From Candidatus Avipropionibacterium avicola (GTDB lineage Bacteria > Actinomycetota > Actinomycetes > Propionibacteriales > Propionibacteriaceae): a stretch of DNA of 10,839 nt. This document shows, in pieces, positions 1-5,812 of the stretch. Position 1 is the stretch's first letter, and each line of letters opens with the position of its first letter. The position numbers and the translations under genes were made by a program. The stretch covers positions 1 to 10,839 of the forward strand of contig DVLP01000270.1 in the NCBI GenBank assembly GCA_018715445.1, read 5' to 3'. The notes beneath the pieces were generated by a model. The model was not told where the DNA came from. It saw only the letters and a program-made list of their open reading frames with translations, and searched no databases.

Positions 1-758
1 AACTGGGTGGCGCCCGGCACGATCAGGTGGTCGATCGAGCCGCCCCTGCCGAACCGGCCCATCTGCAGGGCGTCGTTGCGCATGTGGGCGATGCCGATGG
101 AGCGGCCGACGAAGAGGGTCAGCACATCGCCGTCGATGTGTTCCCACCAGTGCTGTTCGAGGGCGAGCGCGTTGACATTGGTGTCGACCGTGACCGGGGC
201 TGACATCACCGGCGAGAGGATGTCCTCGATCTCCTGGATCCGCCACTGGTTGGCTCCGCTGTGGTCACCGCCCTGCCAGCCGCCGCCGGTGGCGACCCCC
301 ACTCCGACCGGCGTACCGGGTACGTCCGAGAGCAGCTCCTCGGCCAGTTCGGCGGCACCAGCGACGATGCTGGCGAAATGTCGCACCGAGTCCTCGACCG
401 ACAGCGGGTGGCGGCGGACCACCGAGGCCAACTCCTCCCCACGGAGACTGTGCACACTCACCGTGATCCGATTGAAGTAGAGGTGGATGCCGACCAGGAT
501 CCGATCGGGCGACAGGTCGAGCGGCACCTCCGGTCGGCCAGCACTGCGGGCCGGAGTGGGTGCTGACTCGACCACCGCCCCGGCTGCCAGCAGCTCATTG
601 ATCACCTTCGTCACCGTGGTCGAGCTACGCCCGGTCGCCGCGGTCAGTCGCTTGCGTCCCTGGGGTCCGTCGTGCAGCAGGCTGCGCAGGATCTGCGAGG
701 CAGTCCGATTGCGCTGTTCCTGCATCAGGGGCGTACGTGCGGTGGTCATCGGGGGCAT
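1..758 (-). CDS. ROK-family transcriptional repressor, 3' end outside the window
   Basis: Reading the minus strand from the ATG at 758 gives 252 residues with no stop before the window edge, so the C-terminus is missing. Residues about 12-66 form a winged helix-turn-helix: a recognition-helix segment (TGRSSTTVTKVINELLAAG) is followed by the 'GRPEVPL' wing typical of ROK repressors such as XylR and NagC. A ROK fold follows, with a GVGVATGGG stretch near 152-160, DTNVNALALEQ at 192-202, LFVGRSIG at 215-222 and GGSIDHLIV at 239-247. Several sugar-kinase residues are changed, which favours a regulator over a kinase. The zinc-binding cysteine cluster expected in the family would lie beyond the edge. 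The gene is divergent from the sugar-binding-protein gene, so it probably controls that operon in response to a sugar. The start is uncertain: GTG 767, ATG 758 and ATG 749 are in frame, none has a clear Shine-Dalgarno, and an in-frame stop lies at 773-771. Confidence 0.9.
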   Translation of the reverse strand, partial: MPPMTTARTPLMQEQRNRTASQILRSLLHDGPQGRKRLTAATGRSSTTVTKVINELLAAGAVVESAPTPARSAGRPEVPLDLSPDRILVGIHLYFNRITVSVHSLRGEELASVVRRHPLSVEDSVRHFASIVAGAAELAEELLSDVPGTPVGVGVATGGGWQGGDHSGANQWRIQEIEDILSPVMSAPVTVDTNVNALALEQHWWEHIDGDVLTLFVGRSIGIAHMRNDALQMGRFGRGGSIDHLIVPGATQ

Positions 759-759
759 C

Positions 760-778
760 TTAGACACGATTTAGTCAC
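760..778. promoter_or_regulatory. Pair of direct repeats between divergent genes, possible operator
   Basis: TTAGACAC (760-767) and TTAGTCAC (771-778) match at 7 of 8 positions and are offset by 11 bases, about one helical turn. They lie between the ROK repressor start and the -35-like box of the binding-protein gene, where an operator for both promoters would be expected. The operator role is inferred from position only. Confidence 0.35.
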
Positions 779-784
779 ATGGGG

Positions 785-814
785 TTGACAAATACAAGGA
801 GGCGTTCGGACCAT
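785..814 (+). promoter_or_regulatory. Possible promoter of the binding-protein/sulfatase operon
   Basis: A consensus -35 TTGACA lies at 785-790. An 18-base spacer leads to GACCAT at 809-814, one base away from a TANNNT -10. Transcription would begin near 821 and give a leader of about 35 bases holding the GGAG at 843-846 used by the ATG at 855. A competing reading is that AAGGAGG at 796-802 is a Shine-Dalgarno for an ATG at 813, in which case the promoter would lie further upstream. Confidence 0.4.
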
Positions 815-854
815 GGGTGAGGAGCAGGATGAGCAACCCGATGGAGAAGAGACA

Positions 855-2150
855 ATGACGACGATTTCGCGACGGTCCGTGTTGACCGGGGCATCGGGCC
901 TGGCGGGGCTGCTGGCGCTGTCCGCCTGTGGTGCCGGGGGTGAGTCCGGCAGTGCTGGTGGTGAGGCCAACCTCCGCATGGGCTGGTGGGGCAACGACGT
1001 GCGGGTCAAGGTCACCGACGAGGCGCTGCGACTGTTCGAGAGCCGGAACGAGGGCGTCACGGTGCGCGGCGAGTCCGGCAACTTCGACAACTACTTCGAC
1101 CGCTTGGCGACCCAGGTCGCCGGGCAGGACGCGCCCGATGTGTTCCAGATGAATGAGTGGAACCTGCGTGAGTACGCCGACCGCGGTGCCCTGCTCGACC
1201 TGTCCGAGCACGGCTTCACCGATGCGGAGTGGCCCGAGGGATCCAACGGCACCGGCGTGGTCGACGGCAAGGTCTACGGGGCCACCGCAGGCGTCGGACT
1301 GCAGGGCGTCATGGTGAACCCGGACGTCTTCGAGGACGCCGGACTCGACGTGCCGGACGGCCTGACCTGGAGCTGGGAGGACTACCACGCGATCGGCAAG
1401 GAGATCAGCGGCGCCACCAAGAACGGGGTGATCGGTGCCTCGTTCGCCGGTGGCGACCAGATCAGCGCGGCCTTCTGGTCGGGACAGCAGGGCAACCTGG
1501 TGTTCGACGCGGGCAAGCTCACCGAGGACCCGAGCTCCCTGGCGAGCTGGTTCAGCTACTGGTTGGAAGTGGTCACCGACGGTACGTCGCTGTCGGCCGC
1601 GGCGACGGCTGAGCAGAGCGGGGTCCCGATCGAGCAGCAGGCCTTCAGTCTCGGATCGGTCGCGATGCAGATCATCCCCGTCAATGTCGTCATCCAGTAC
1701 GAATCGACGATGGGCCAGGATCTCACACTGCTCCGACTCCCCACCCAGACAGGAAAGAAGGAGGACCTCGGGATGTGGTACCGCGCCTCCCAGCTGTTCT
1801 GTGCCTCCTCGCGCAGCAAGTTCGCCGACGAGAGTGGTGCGCTCATCAACTTCCTGCTCAACGACGTGGATGCCGGCAAGATCCTGCTGGCCGACCGAGG
1901 CACACCGCCGAACACGACGGTGTTGGAGGCGATCGTCGACGACCTGACCCCGGGTGACCAGCGGGTGATCGACTACATGAATGCCTGTGAGCCGGACCTG
2001 GTCCCCGCTCCCGAACCACCGCCGGCCGGTGCCGGGGCCTGGACGGCAGCCCTGGGGCGGGCCGCGGAGGATGTCATGTTCGAACGTACTGCTCCCGAAG
2101 CTGCCGCCGAGGCACTGTTGGCCGAGCTGCGTGAAGGGATGCAGGCGTGA
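855..2150 (+). CDS. Extracellular sugar-binding lipoprotein of an ABC importer (family 1)
   Basis: The product has 431 residues from the ATG at 855, preceded by GGAG with 8 bases of spacing. Residues 5-10 (SRRSVL) are a twin-arginine motif, and a hydrophobic stretch ends in the lipobox LSAC with Cys25. The protein is therefore likely exported folded by Tat and anchored by a lipid outside the cell. The mature part resembles family 1 solute-binding proteins for sugars and oligosaccharides: an opening beta strand (LRMGWWGND), DAPDVFQMNEWN, and LPTQTGKKEDLGMWY in the hinge region. Its role would be capture of a saccharide for an ABC transporter, but no permease or ATPase gene adjoins it here. Its stop overlaps the sulfatase start, so the two are probably translated together and the ligand may be sulfated (inference). 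An in-frame ATG at 813 with a perfect AAGGAGG would add 14 acidic residues before the signal peptide, which is unusual and less likely. Confidence 0.9.
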   Translation: MTTISRRSVLTGASGLAGLLALSACGAGGESGSAGGEANLRMGWWGNDVRVKVTDEALRLFESRNEGVTVRGESGNFDNYFDRLATQVAGQDAPDVFQMNEWNLREYADRGALLDLSEHGFTDAEWPEGSNGTGVVDGKVYGATAGVGLQGVMVNPDVFEDAGLDVPDGLTWSWEDYHAIGKEISGATKNGVIGASFAGGDQISAAFWSGQQGNLVFDAGKLTEDPSSLASWFSYWLEVVTDGTSLSAAATAEQSGVPIEQQAFSLGSVAMQIIPVNVVIQYESTMGQDLTLLRLPTQTGKKEDLGMWYRASQLFCASSRSKFADESGALINFLLNDVDAGKILLADRGTPPNTTVLEAIVDDLTPGDQRVIDYMNACEPDLVPAPEPPPAGAGAWTAALGRAAEDVMFERTAPEAAAEALLAELREGMQA

Positions 2151-3409
2151 GGCGACCGAACATCCTGATAGTCCACTGGCACGATCTGGGGACGCACCTG
2201 AGTGCGTACGGGCATCCGGTCGAGAGCCCACACAGTCAGGCGCTGGCCGATCAGTCCCTGGTCTTCGACCACTGGTTCGCCACCACGCCGCTGTGCAGTC
2301 CGGCCCGCGGATCGCTGTGGACCGGTCGATATCCGCACTCCAACGGTCTGCAGGGACTGACCCATCGCGGCTGGGACTACCACCCGGGGGAGCGGACCCT
2401 GTCCCATCATCTCGGCGACGCCGGCTACCACAGCTGCTTGATCGGGTTGCAGCACGAGGCCAACGATCCTGAGCGACTCGGCTTCACCGAGCTCAGGACC
2501 GAACGGCCCAGCTGGTGTGACGACGTGGCTGAGCAGGCCGTCGAGTGGATCGGTGAGCATGCCGCTGACGATGCACCGTGGATGCTGACCTGCGGGATGA
2601 CCGAGGTGCACCGGCCCTGGCCCGAGAGCCGGTACGACCCGGTCGACCCGGCCACCGTCACGGTCCCGCCGTGGCTGCCCGACAACGACCTCACCCGGCG
2701 TGACCTTGCCTCGTACGAAGGCTGCATCCGGGACGCGGATGCCGCGCTGGGGCGCATCATCGCCGCGCTGGACGACGCCGGACTGGCCGAGTCGACCATC
2801 GTCGTCTTCGTCACCGACCACGGGAGTCCCTTCCCCCGTGGCAAGAGCACGCTCTTCGATCCCGGCGTGCAGACCGCCATGATGCTGCGCCTGCCCGAGG
2901 CGTACGGCATCGCTCCCGGCCGGGTGGCCCCGCTGGCCAGCCATGTCGACCTGGTGCCGACGCTGCTCGGACTGATCGGTGTCGCAGTCCCGGCCGCCGT
3001 CCAGGGCGTCGACCTGACCCCTCAGCTGCGCGGCGAGGTCGAACAGGCCCGCGACCAGGTCTGGCTGGAGAAGACCTACCACGGTGAGTACGACCCGATC
3101 CGCGCCATCCGTACACCGCAGTGGAAGTTCGTCCTCAACTTCGAGCCGCGACCCCTGCTGCAGTTGCCGCTGGACCTCGAGGGTTCACTCACCCGACAGG
3201 GGATGGGCGACGACCATCTGGAGCCACGACCGATGCAGGAGCTCTACGACCTGACCGCGGACCCGGACGAGGTCACCAACCTGGCCGAGGATCCCGTACA
3301 TGCCGAGGTACGGGACCGGCTGCACCGCCAGCTGCTGGACTTCCTGGCCGAGACCGGCGACCGCCTGCTGGACGGCCCGATCCCCAACCCGGACCCGGCC
3401 GCCGCCTGA
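2147..3409 (+). CDS. Cytoplasmic sulfatase of the formylglycine type, heparan N-sulfatase-like
   Basis: The product has 420 residues from a GTG that overlaps the upstream stop by four bases (GTGA), indicating translational coupling. The N-terminus (RRPNILIVHWHDLG) starts directly with the alkaline-phosphatase-like core, so there is no signal peptide and the enzyme should act inside the cell. The sulfatase signature C-x-P-x-R is at 50-54 (CSPAR), followed by GSLWTGR. Cys50 would be converted to formylglycine by a separate enzyme not encoded here. Other likely metal or active-site residues are Asp13, Asp224-His225 and Lys233. The PHSNGLQG segment after the signature and the C-terminal ELYDLTADPDEVTNLA resemble sulfamidase/heparan N-sulfatase relatives. 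The expected first Asp of the N-terminal pair is His12, which I recall from some bacterial members of this branch. It would hydrolyse a sulfate ester or N-sulfate from an imported sugar. The exact substrate cannot be read from the sequence. Confidence 0.9.
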   Translation: MRRPNILIVHWHDLGTHLSAYGHPVESPHSQALADQSLVFDHWFATTPLCSPARGSLWTGRYPHSNGLQGLTHRGWDYHPGERTLSHHLGDAGYHSCLIGLQHEANDPERLGFTELRTERPSWCDDVAEQAVEWIGEHAADDAPWMLTCGMTEVHRPWPESRYDPVDPATVTVPPWLPDNDLTRRDLASYEGCIRDADAALGRIIAALDDAGLAESTIVVFVTDHGSPFPRGKSTLFDPGVQTAMMLRLPEAYGIAPGRVAPLASHVDLVPTLLGLIGVAVPAAVQGVDLTPQLRGEVEQARDQVWLEKTYHGEYDPIRAIRTPQWKFVLNFEPRPLLQLPLDLEGSLTRQGMGDDHLEPRPMQELYDLTADPDEVTNLAEDPVHAEVRDRLHRQLLDFLAETGDRLLDGPIPNPDPAAA

Positions 3410-3429
3410 TCCCGTACCCGCTCGGGTCA

Positions 3430-3498
3430 AGGTCGCACACCGACTGCAAGGGTCGGTGCCCAAGCAACGGTTCCACCCTTGCAACGTGTGTGCGACCT
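3430..3498. repeat. Nested palindromic repeat, left copy (A)
   Basis: The outer arms GGTCGCACAC (3431-3440) and GTGTGCGACC (3488-3497) are perfect 10-bp inverted complements, extended by an A/T pair at 3430 and 3498. Inside, TGCAAGGGT (3445-3453) pairs perfectly with ACCCTTGCA (3475-3483), leaving a symmetrical 4x4 internal loop and a 21-base apex (3454-3474). The element begins 20 bases after the sulfatase stop. When reverse-complemented, its 67-bp core aligns without gaps to copy B (4582-4648), with 53 of 67 positions identical. It could also act as a terminator for the sulfatase operon, although no T-run follows it. Confidence 0.9.
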
Positions 3499-3512
3499 CG
3501 GGCCTGGCGGAG

Positions 3513-3551
3513 TTGTCCACAGCCGGGAACGAGGACGAAGCACTGTCCACC
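3513..3551 (+). other. DnaA-box-like sequence and a weaker second match
   Basis: TTGTCCACA at 3513-3521 equals the consensus DnaA box of high-GC actinobacteria. CTGTCCACC at 3543-3551 matches it at 7 of 9 positions in the same orientation. Two sites are far too few for an origin. They may be chance, or a host-factor site linked to the flanking palindrome. Confidence 0.3.
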
Positions 3552-3602
3552 GATTCCGGAGTGGTGCTTCCGGCGCCCCGGCACTCGGGCGAGGGTGTCG
3601 GG

Positions 3603-4565
3603 ATGGACGTGATCGAACGTGGGCAGTTGCTCGCCGACGGCTGGACCGATGCCGAGATCCAGCGCCTGATCCGCCAGGAGAAGCTGACCAGGCTGGCGCA
3701 CGGCCGGTACAGCGATCTCGACCTGGCGGTGATGTCACCCGAGGAGCGTCATGGGTTGGTGGCTGTGGCCAGGTGGAGCTGCTTCACCAGCCCGAACGTC
3801 GTGCTGAGCCATGTCAGCGCAGCAGTCCTCCACGGCTTGCCGGTCATCCGTGGCCAGCTCGCCAAGGTGTGCCTGACCCGTAGCGACACCGGGGGAGCCC
3901 GTACGACCAAGAAGGTGCGGGTCAAGGCCAGCCACCTCGACGTACGGGATCGGGTCGAGATCGACGGTGTCCCGGTCACATCGGTGGCGCGGACCCTGAT
4001 CGATCTGGGCCGTCACCACGGCACCGTCGCGACGGTGATCGCGGCCGACCATGCCCTACGGCACGAGCTGGTCGAGGCAGACGAGGTGATCGCGACGGTG
4101 CTGCGGATGGGGACGGCGCCGGGGCTGCCCACGGCGCGGCGTGCGTTGGTGCAGGCCGACGGTCGGGCCGAGAGCGTGGGGGAGAGTCGGCAACATCTGG
4201 TCCTGCGCCCGGCGTTCCCGACCTACGCCAGTCAGGTCAACGTCTTCGACGAACGGGGCACGCTGACCGGTCGGGTGGACGGCGCCCTGCTCGAGGCCGG
4301 TGTGGTGGTCGAGTTCGACGGCTTCGCGAAGTACGAGCGGTATCGGCGCCAGGGCGAGTCGATCGGTGGCGCCGTTGCTCGCGAGAAGAAGCGGGAGGAT
4401 CGCTTGCGTGCGCTCGGCTGGTTGGTCATCCGGTTCACCTGGGACGAACTGGCCGATCCAGCGGCGATGATCGCCAAGGTGCGACGTGCCGTCGCTCAGC
4501 GGGCCGGTCAGCCCAGGCCGGCCGGTACGACTGCCGTCGCGCCACCCCGTCAGATCCGCTTCTGA
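3603..4565 (+). CDS. AbiEi-like winged-helix protein with putative Vsr/DUF559-type nuclease domain
   Basis: The product has 320 residues from the ATG at 3603, preceded by GAGGG with 7 bases of spacing. The frame is open further upstream through repeat copy A, so a longer product cannot be excluded. Residues about 1-50 (GWTDAEIQRLIRQEKLTRLAHGRYS) match the N-terminal domain of type IV AbiEi antitoxins. The middle (LSHVSAAVLHGLPV, then VTSVARTLIDLGR) matches the rest of that actinobacterial family. Residues about 190-285 look like a PD-(D/E)xK fold of the Vsr/DUF559 kind: Glu194, RVDG (Asp226), VEFDG (Glu237, Asp239), and EKKREDRLRALGWLVIRFTWDEL. The function would be DNA binding plus possible DNA cleavage, but neither is proven and no AbiEii nucleotidyltransferase toxin is adjacent. 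The gene stands alone between two inverted copies of a 67-bp palindrome, so it may belong to a mobile or selfish cassette. Confidence 0.75.
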   Translation: MDVIERGQLLADGWTDAEIQRLIRQEKLTRLAHGRYSDLDLAVMSPEERHGLVAVARWSCFTSPNVVLSHVSAAVLHGLPVIRGQLAKVCLTRSDTGGARTTKKVRVKASHLDVRDRVEIDGVPVTSVARTLIDLGRHHGTVATVIAADHALRHELVEADEVIATVLRMGTAPGLPTARRALVQADGRAESVGESRQHLVLRPAFPTYASQVNVFDERGTLTGRVDGALLEAGVVVEFDGFAKYERYRRQGESIGGAVAREKKREDRLRALGWLVIRFTWDELADPAAMIAKVRRAVAQRAGQPRPAGTTAVAPPRQIRF

Positions 4566-4580
4566 AGCGCGGTGCCGGGA

Positions 4581-4649
4581 AGGTCGCACACGCATGGCGA
4601 AGGTAGAGCCGTTGCCCGGGTGCCGACCCTTGCAAAGGGTGTGCGACCC
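4581..4649. repeat. Nested palindromic repeat, right copy (B)
   Basis: The outer arms GGTCGCACAC (4582-4591) and GTGTGCGACC (4639-4648) are perfect 10-bp complements and identical to those of copy A. The inner arms GGCGAAGGT (4596-4604) and ACCCTTGCA (4626-4634) pair imperfectly, with one A-C mismatch, one G-T wobble and an unpaired outer end. The copy starts 16 bases after the stop of the nuclease-like gene and ends 24 bases before the stop of the convergent KDG kinase. It is inverted relative to copy A. It could serve as a bidirectional terminator between the convergent genes, but its equal length and sequence identity with copy A point to one repeat family. Confidence 0.9.
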
Positions 4650-4672
4650 GGCTGAGGTGACGCGACTGGCGG

Positions 4673-5773
4673 TCATCGCTGGACGCGGGCGCTGCCTCCG
4701 CCGGCGAGCTTGCGGACCTCGGCCTCGGTGGCCATCGAGGTGTCGCCGGGGGTGGTCATCGCCAGGGCACCGTGGGCTGCGCCGAGGTCGACACAGGTCT
4801 GGATCGGCTCACCGCTCAGCAACCCGTAGATCAGGCCGGAGGCGAAGGAGTCGCCACCGCCGACCCGGTCCAGGATCTCCATGTGCGGACGCTGACGCGA
4901 CTCGACGAAGCCCTCGTCACGCGACCAGGCCACCGCACCCCAGTCGTTGTCGGAGGCACTGTGGACGCCACGCATGGTGGTGCCGACCACCTGGAAGTTG
5001 TCGAAGTCGGCGACCGCGGTCTCGATCATCTTGTGGAAGGCGGAGGCCTCCAGGTCGGTGAGGTTCTCGTCGACACCCTCGACCTCGAAGCCGAGGCTGG
5101 CGGTGAAGTCCTCCTCGTTGCCGATCATGACGTCGACGTAGCGGGCGATCTCACGGTTGACCTCACGGGCCTTCTCCTGGCCACCGATGGTCTTCCAGAG
5201 GCTGGGGCGGTAGTTCAGGTCGTACGAGACGATGGTGCCGTACTCGTGGGCCTTCTTCACCGCCTCGATGGTGACCGCAGCGGTCGACTCGCTCAGCGCG
5301 GCGAAGATGCCGCCGGTGTGCATCCAGCGGACGCCGAGGTCGCCGAAGATGTGGTCCCAGTCGAAGTCGCCGGGCTGCAGCTGGCTGGCTGCGGTCAGGC
5401 CTCGGTCGGAGCAGCCGACGGCGCCACGGACCCCGAAGCCACGCTCGGTGAAGTTCAGGCCGTTGCGGACGTTGCGCCCGATCCCGTCGAAGTCGACCCA
5501 CTTGATCAGTGAGGTGTCGATCCCGCCCTGCAGGATGAAGTCCTCGACCAGCCGGCCCACCTCGTTGTCGGCGAAGGCGGTCGCCACGGTGCCCCGCAGG
5601 CCGAAGACCCGACGCAGGCCACGGGTGACGTTGTACTCACCGCCACCCTCCCAGGCCTGGAACTGACGGGTGGTACGGATCCGCCCCTCACCGGGGTCGA
5701 GGCGCAACATCACCTCGCCCAGGGACAAGGCGTCGTAACGGCAGTCGGCGGCCGGCTTGATGCTCAGCGACAT
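4673..5773 (-). CDS. kdgK: 2-keto-3-deoxygluconate (KDG) kinase, PfkB family
   Basis: The product has 366 residues from an ATG preceded by GAGAGG at 5786-5781, 7 bases upstream. It would phosphorylate KDG with ATP to KDPG in the cytoplasm. The PfkB fold is shown by SLGEVMLRLDPGEG at the start, the substrate-binding WEGGGEYNVTRGLRR (sugar-binding strand of KDG kinases), SYDLNYRPSLW in the middle (typical of KDG kinases) and the C-terminal ATP/anion-hole signature DRVGGGDSFASG with catalytic Asp308. The length exceeds the roughly 310 residues of common KDG kinases, with extra sequence in the second half. It is the second gene of an operon with KDPG aldolase, 39 bases downstream of it, which supports the KDG assignment over other PfkB substrates such as fructose or ribose. 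Its 3' end converges on the repeat-flanked cassette. Confidence 0.85.
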   Translation of the reverse strand: MSLSIKPAADCRYDALSLGEVMLRLDPGEGRIRTTRQFQAWEGGGEYNVTRGLRRVFGLRGTVATAFADNEVGRLVEDFILQGGIDTSLIKWVDFDGIGRNVRNGLNFTERGFGVRGAVGCSDRGLTAASQLQPGDFDWDHIFGDLGVRWMHTGGIFAALSESTAAVTIEAVKKAHEYGTIVSYDLNYRPSLWKTIGGQEKAREVNREIARYVDVMIGNEEDFTASLGFEVEGVDENLTDLEASAFHKMIETAVADFDNFQVVGTTMRGVHSASDNDWGAVAWSRDEGFVESRQRPHMEILDRVGGGDSFASGLIYGLLSGEPIQTCVDLGAAHGALAMTTPGDTSMATEAEVRKLAGGGSARVQR

Positions 5774-5812
5774 CGGTGTTCCTCTCGGAGGTGGGTCGGT
5801 GCTCGGACGGGC

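Noticed and set aside
771..2231. A 486-codon open frame on the minus strand opposite the binding-protein gene
   Set aside because: It is a shadow frame caused by high GC at third positions. It has no family motifs, while the plus strand holds a clear Tat-lipoprotein and binding-protein fold.
1973..3082. A 369-codon minus-strand frame opposite the sulfatase
   Set aside because: The plus strand carries the complete sulfatase signature; the minus product is a low-quality Gly/Arg/Val-rich sequence with no motif.
3405..4675. Target-site duplication flanking the repeat cassette
   Set aside because: I compared the bases next to 3430 and 4649 and found no convincing matching short duplication, so insertion by a standard transposase is not supported.
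4772..5512. A 246-codon plus-strand frame opposite the KDG kinase
   Set aside because: The composition is Val/Asp/Gly-rich with no motif, and the PfkB signatures on the minus strand are unambiguous.
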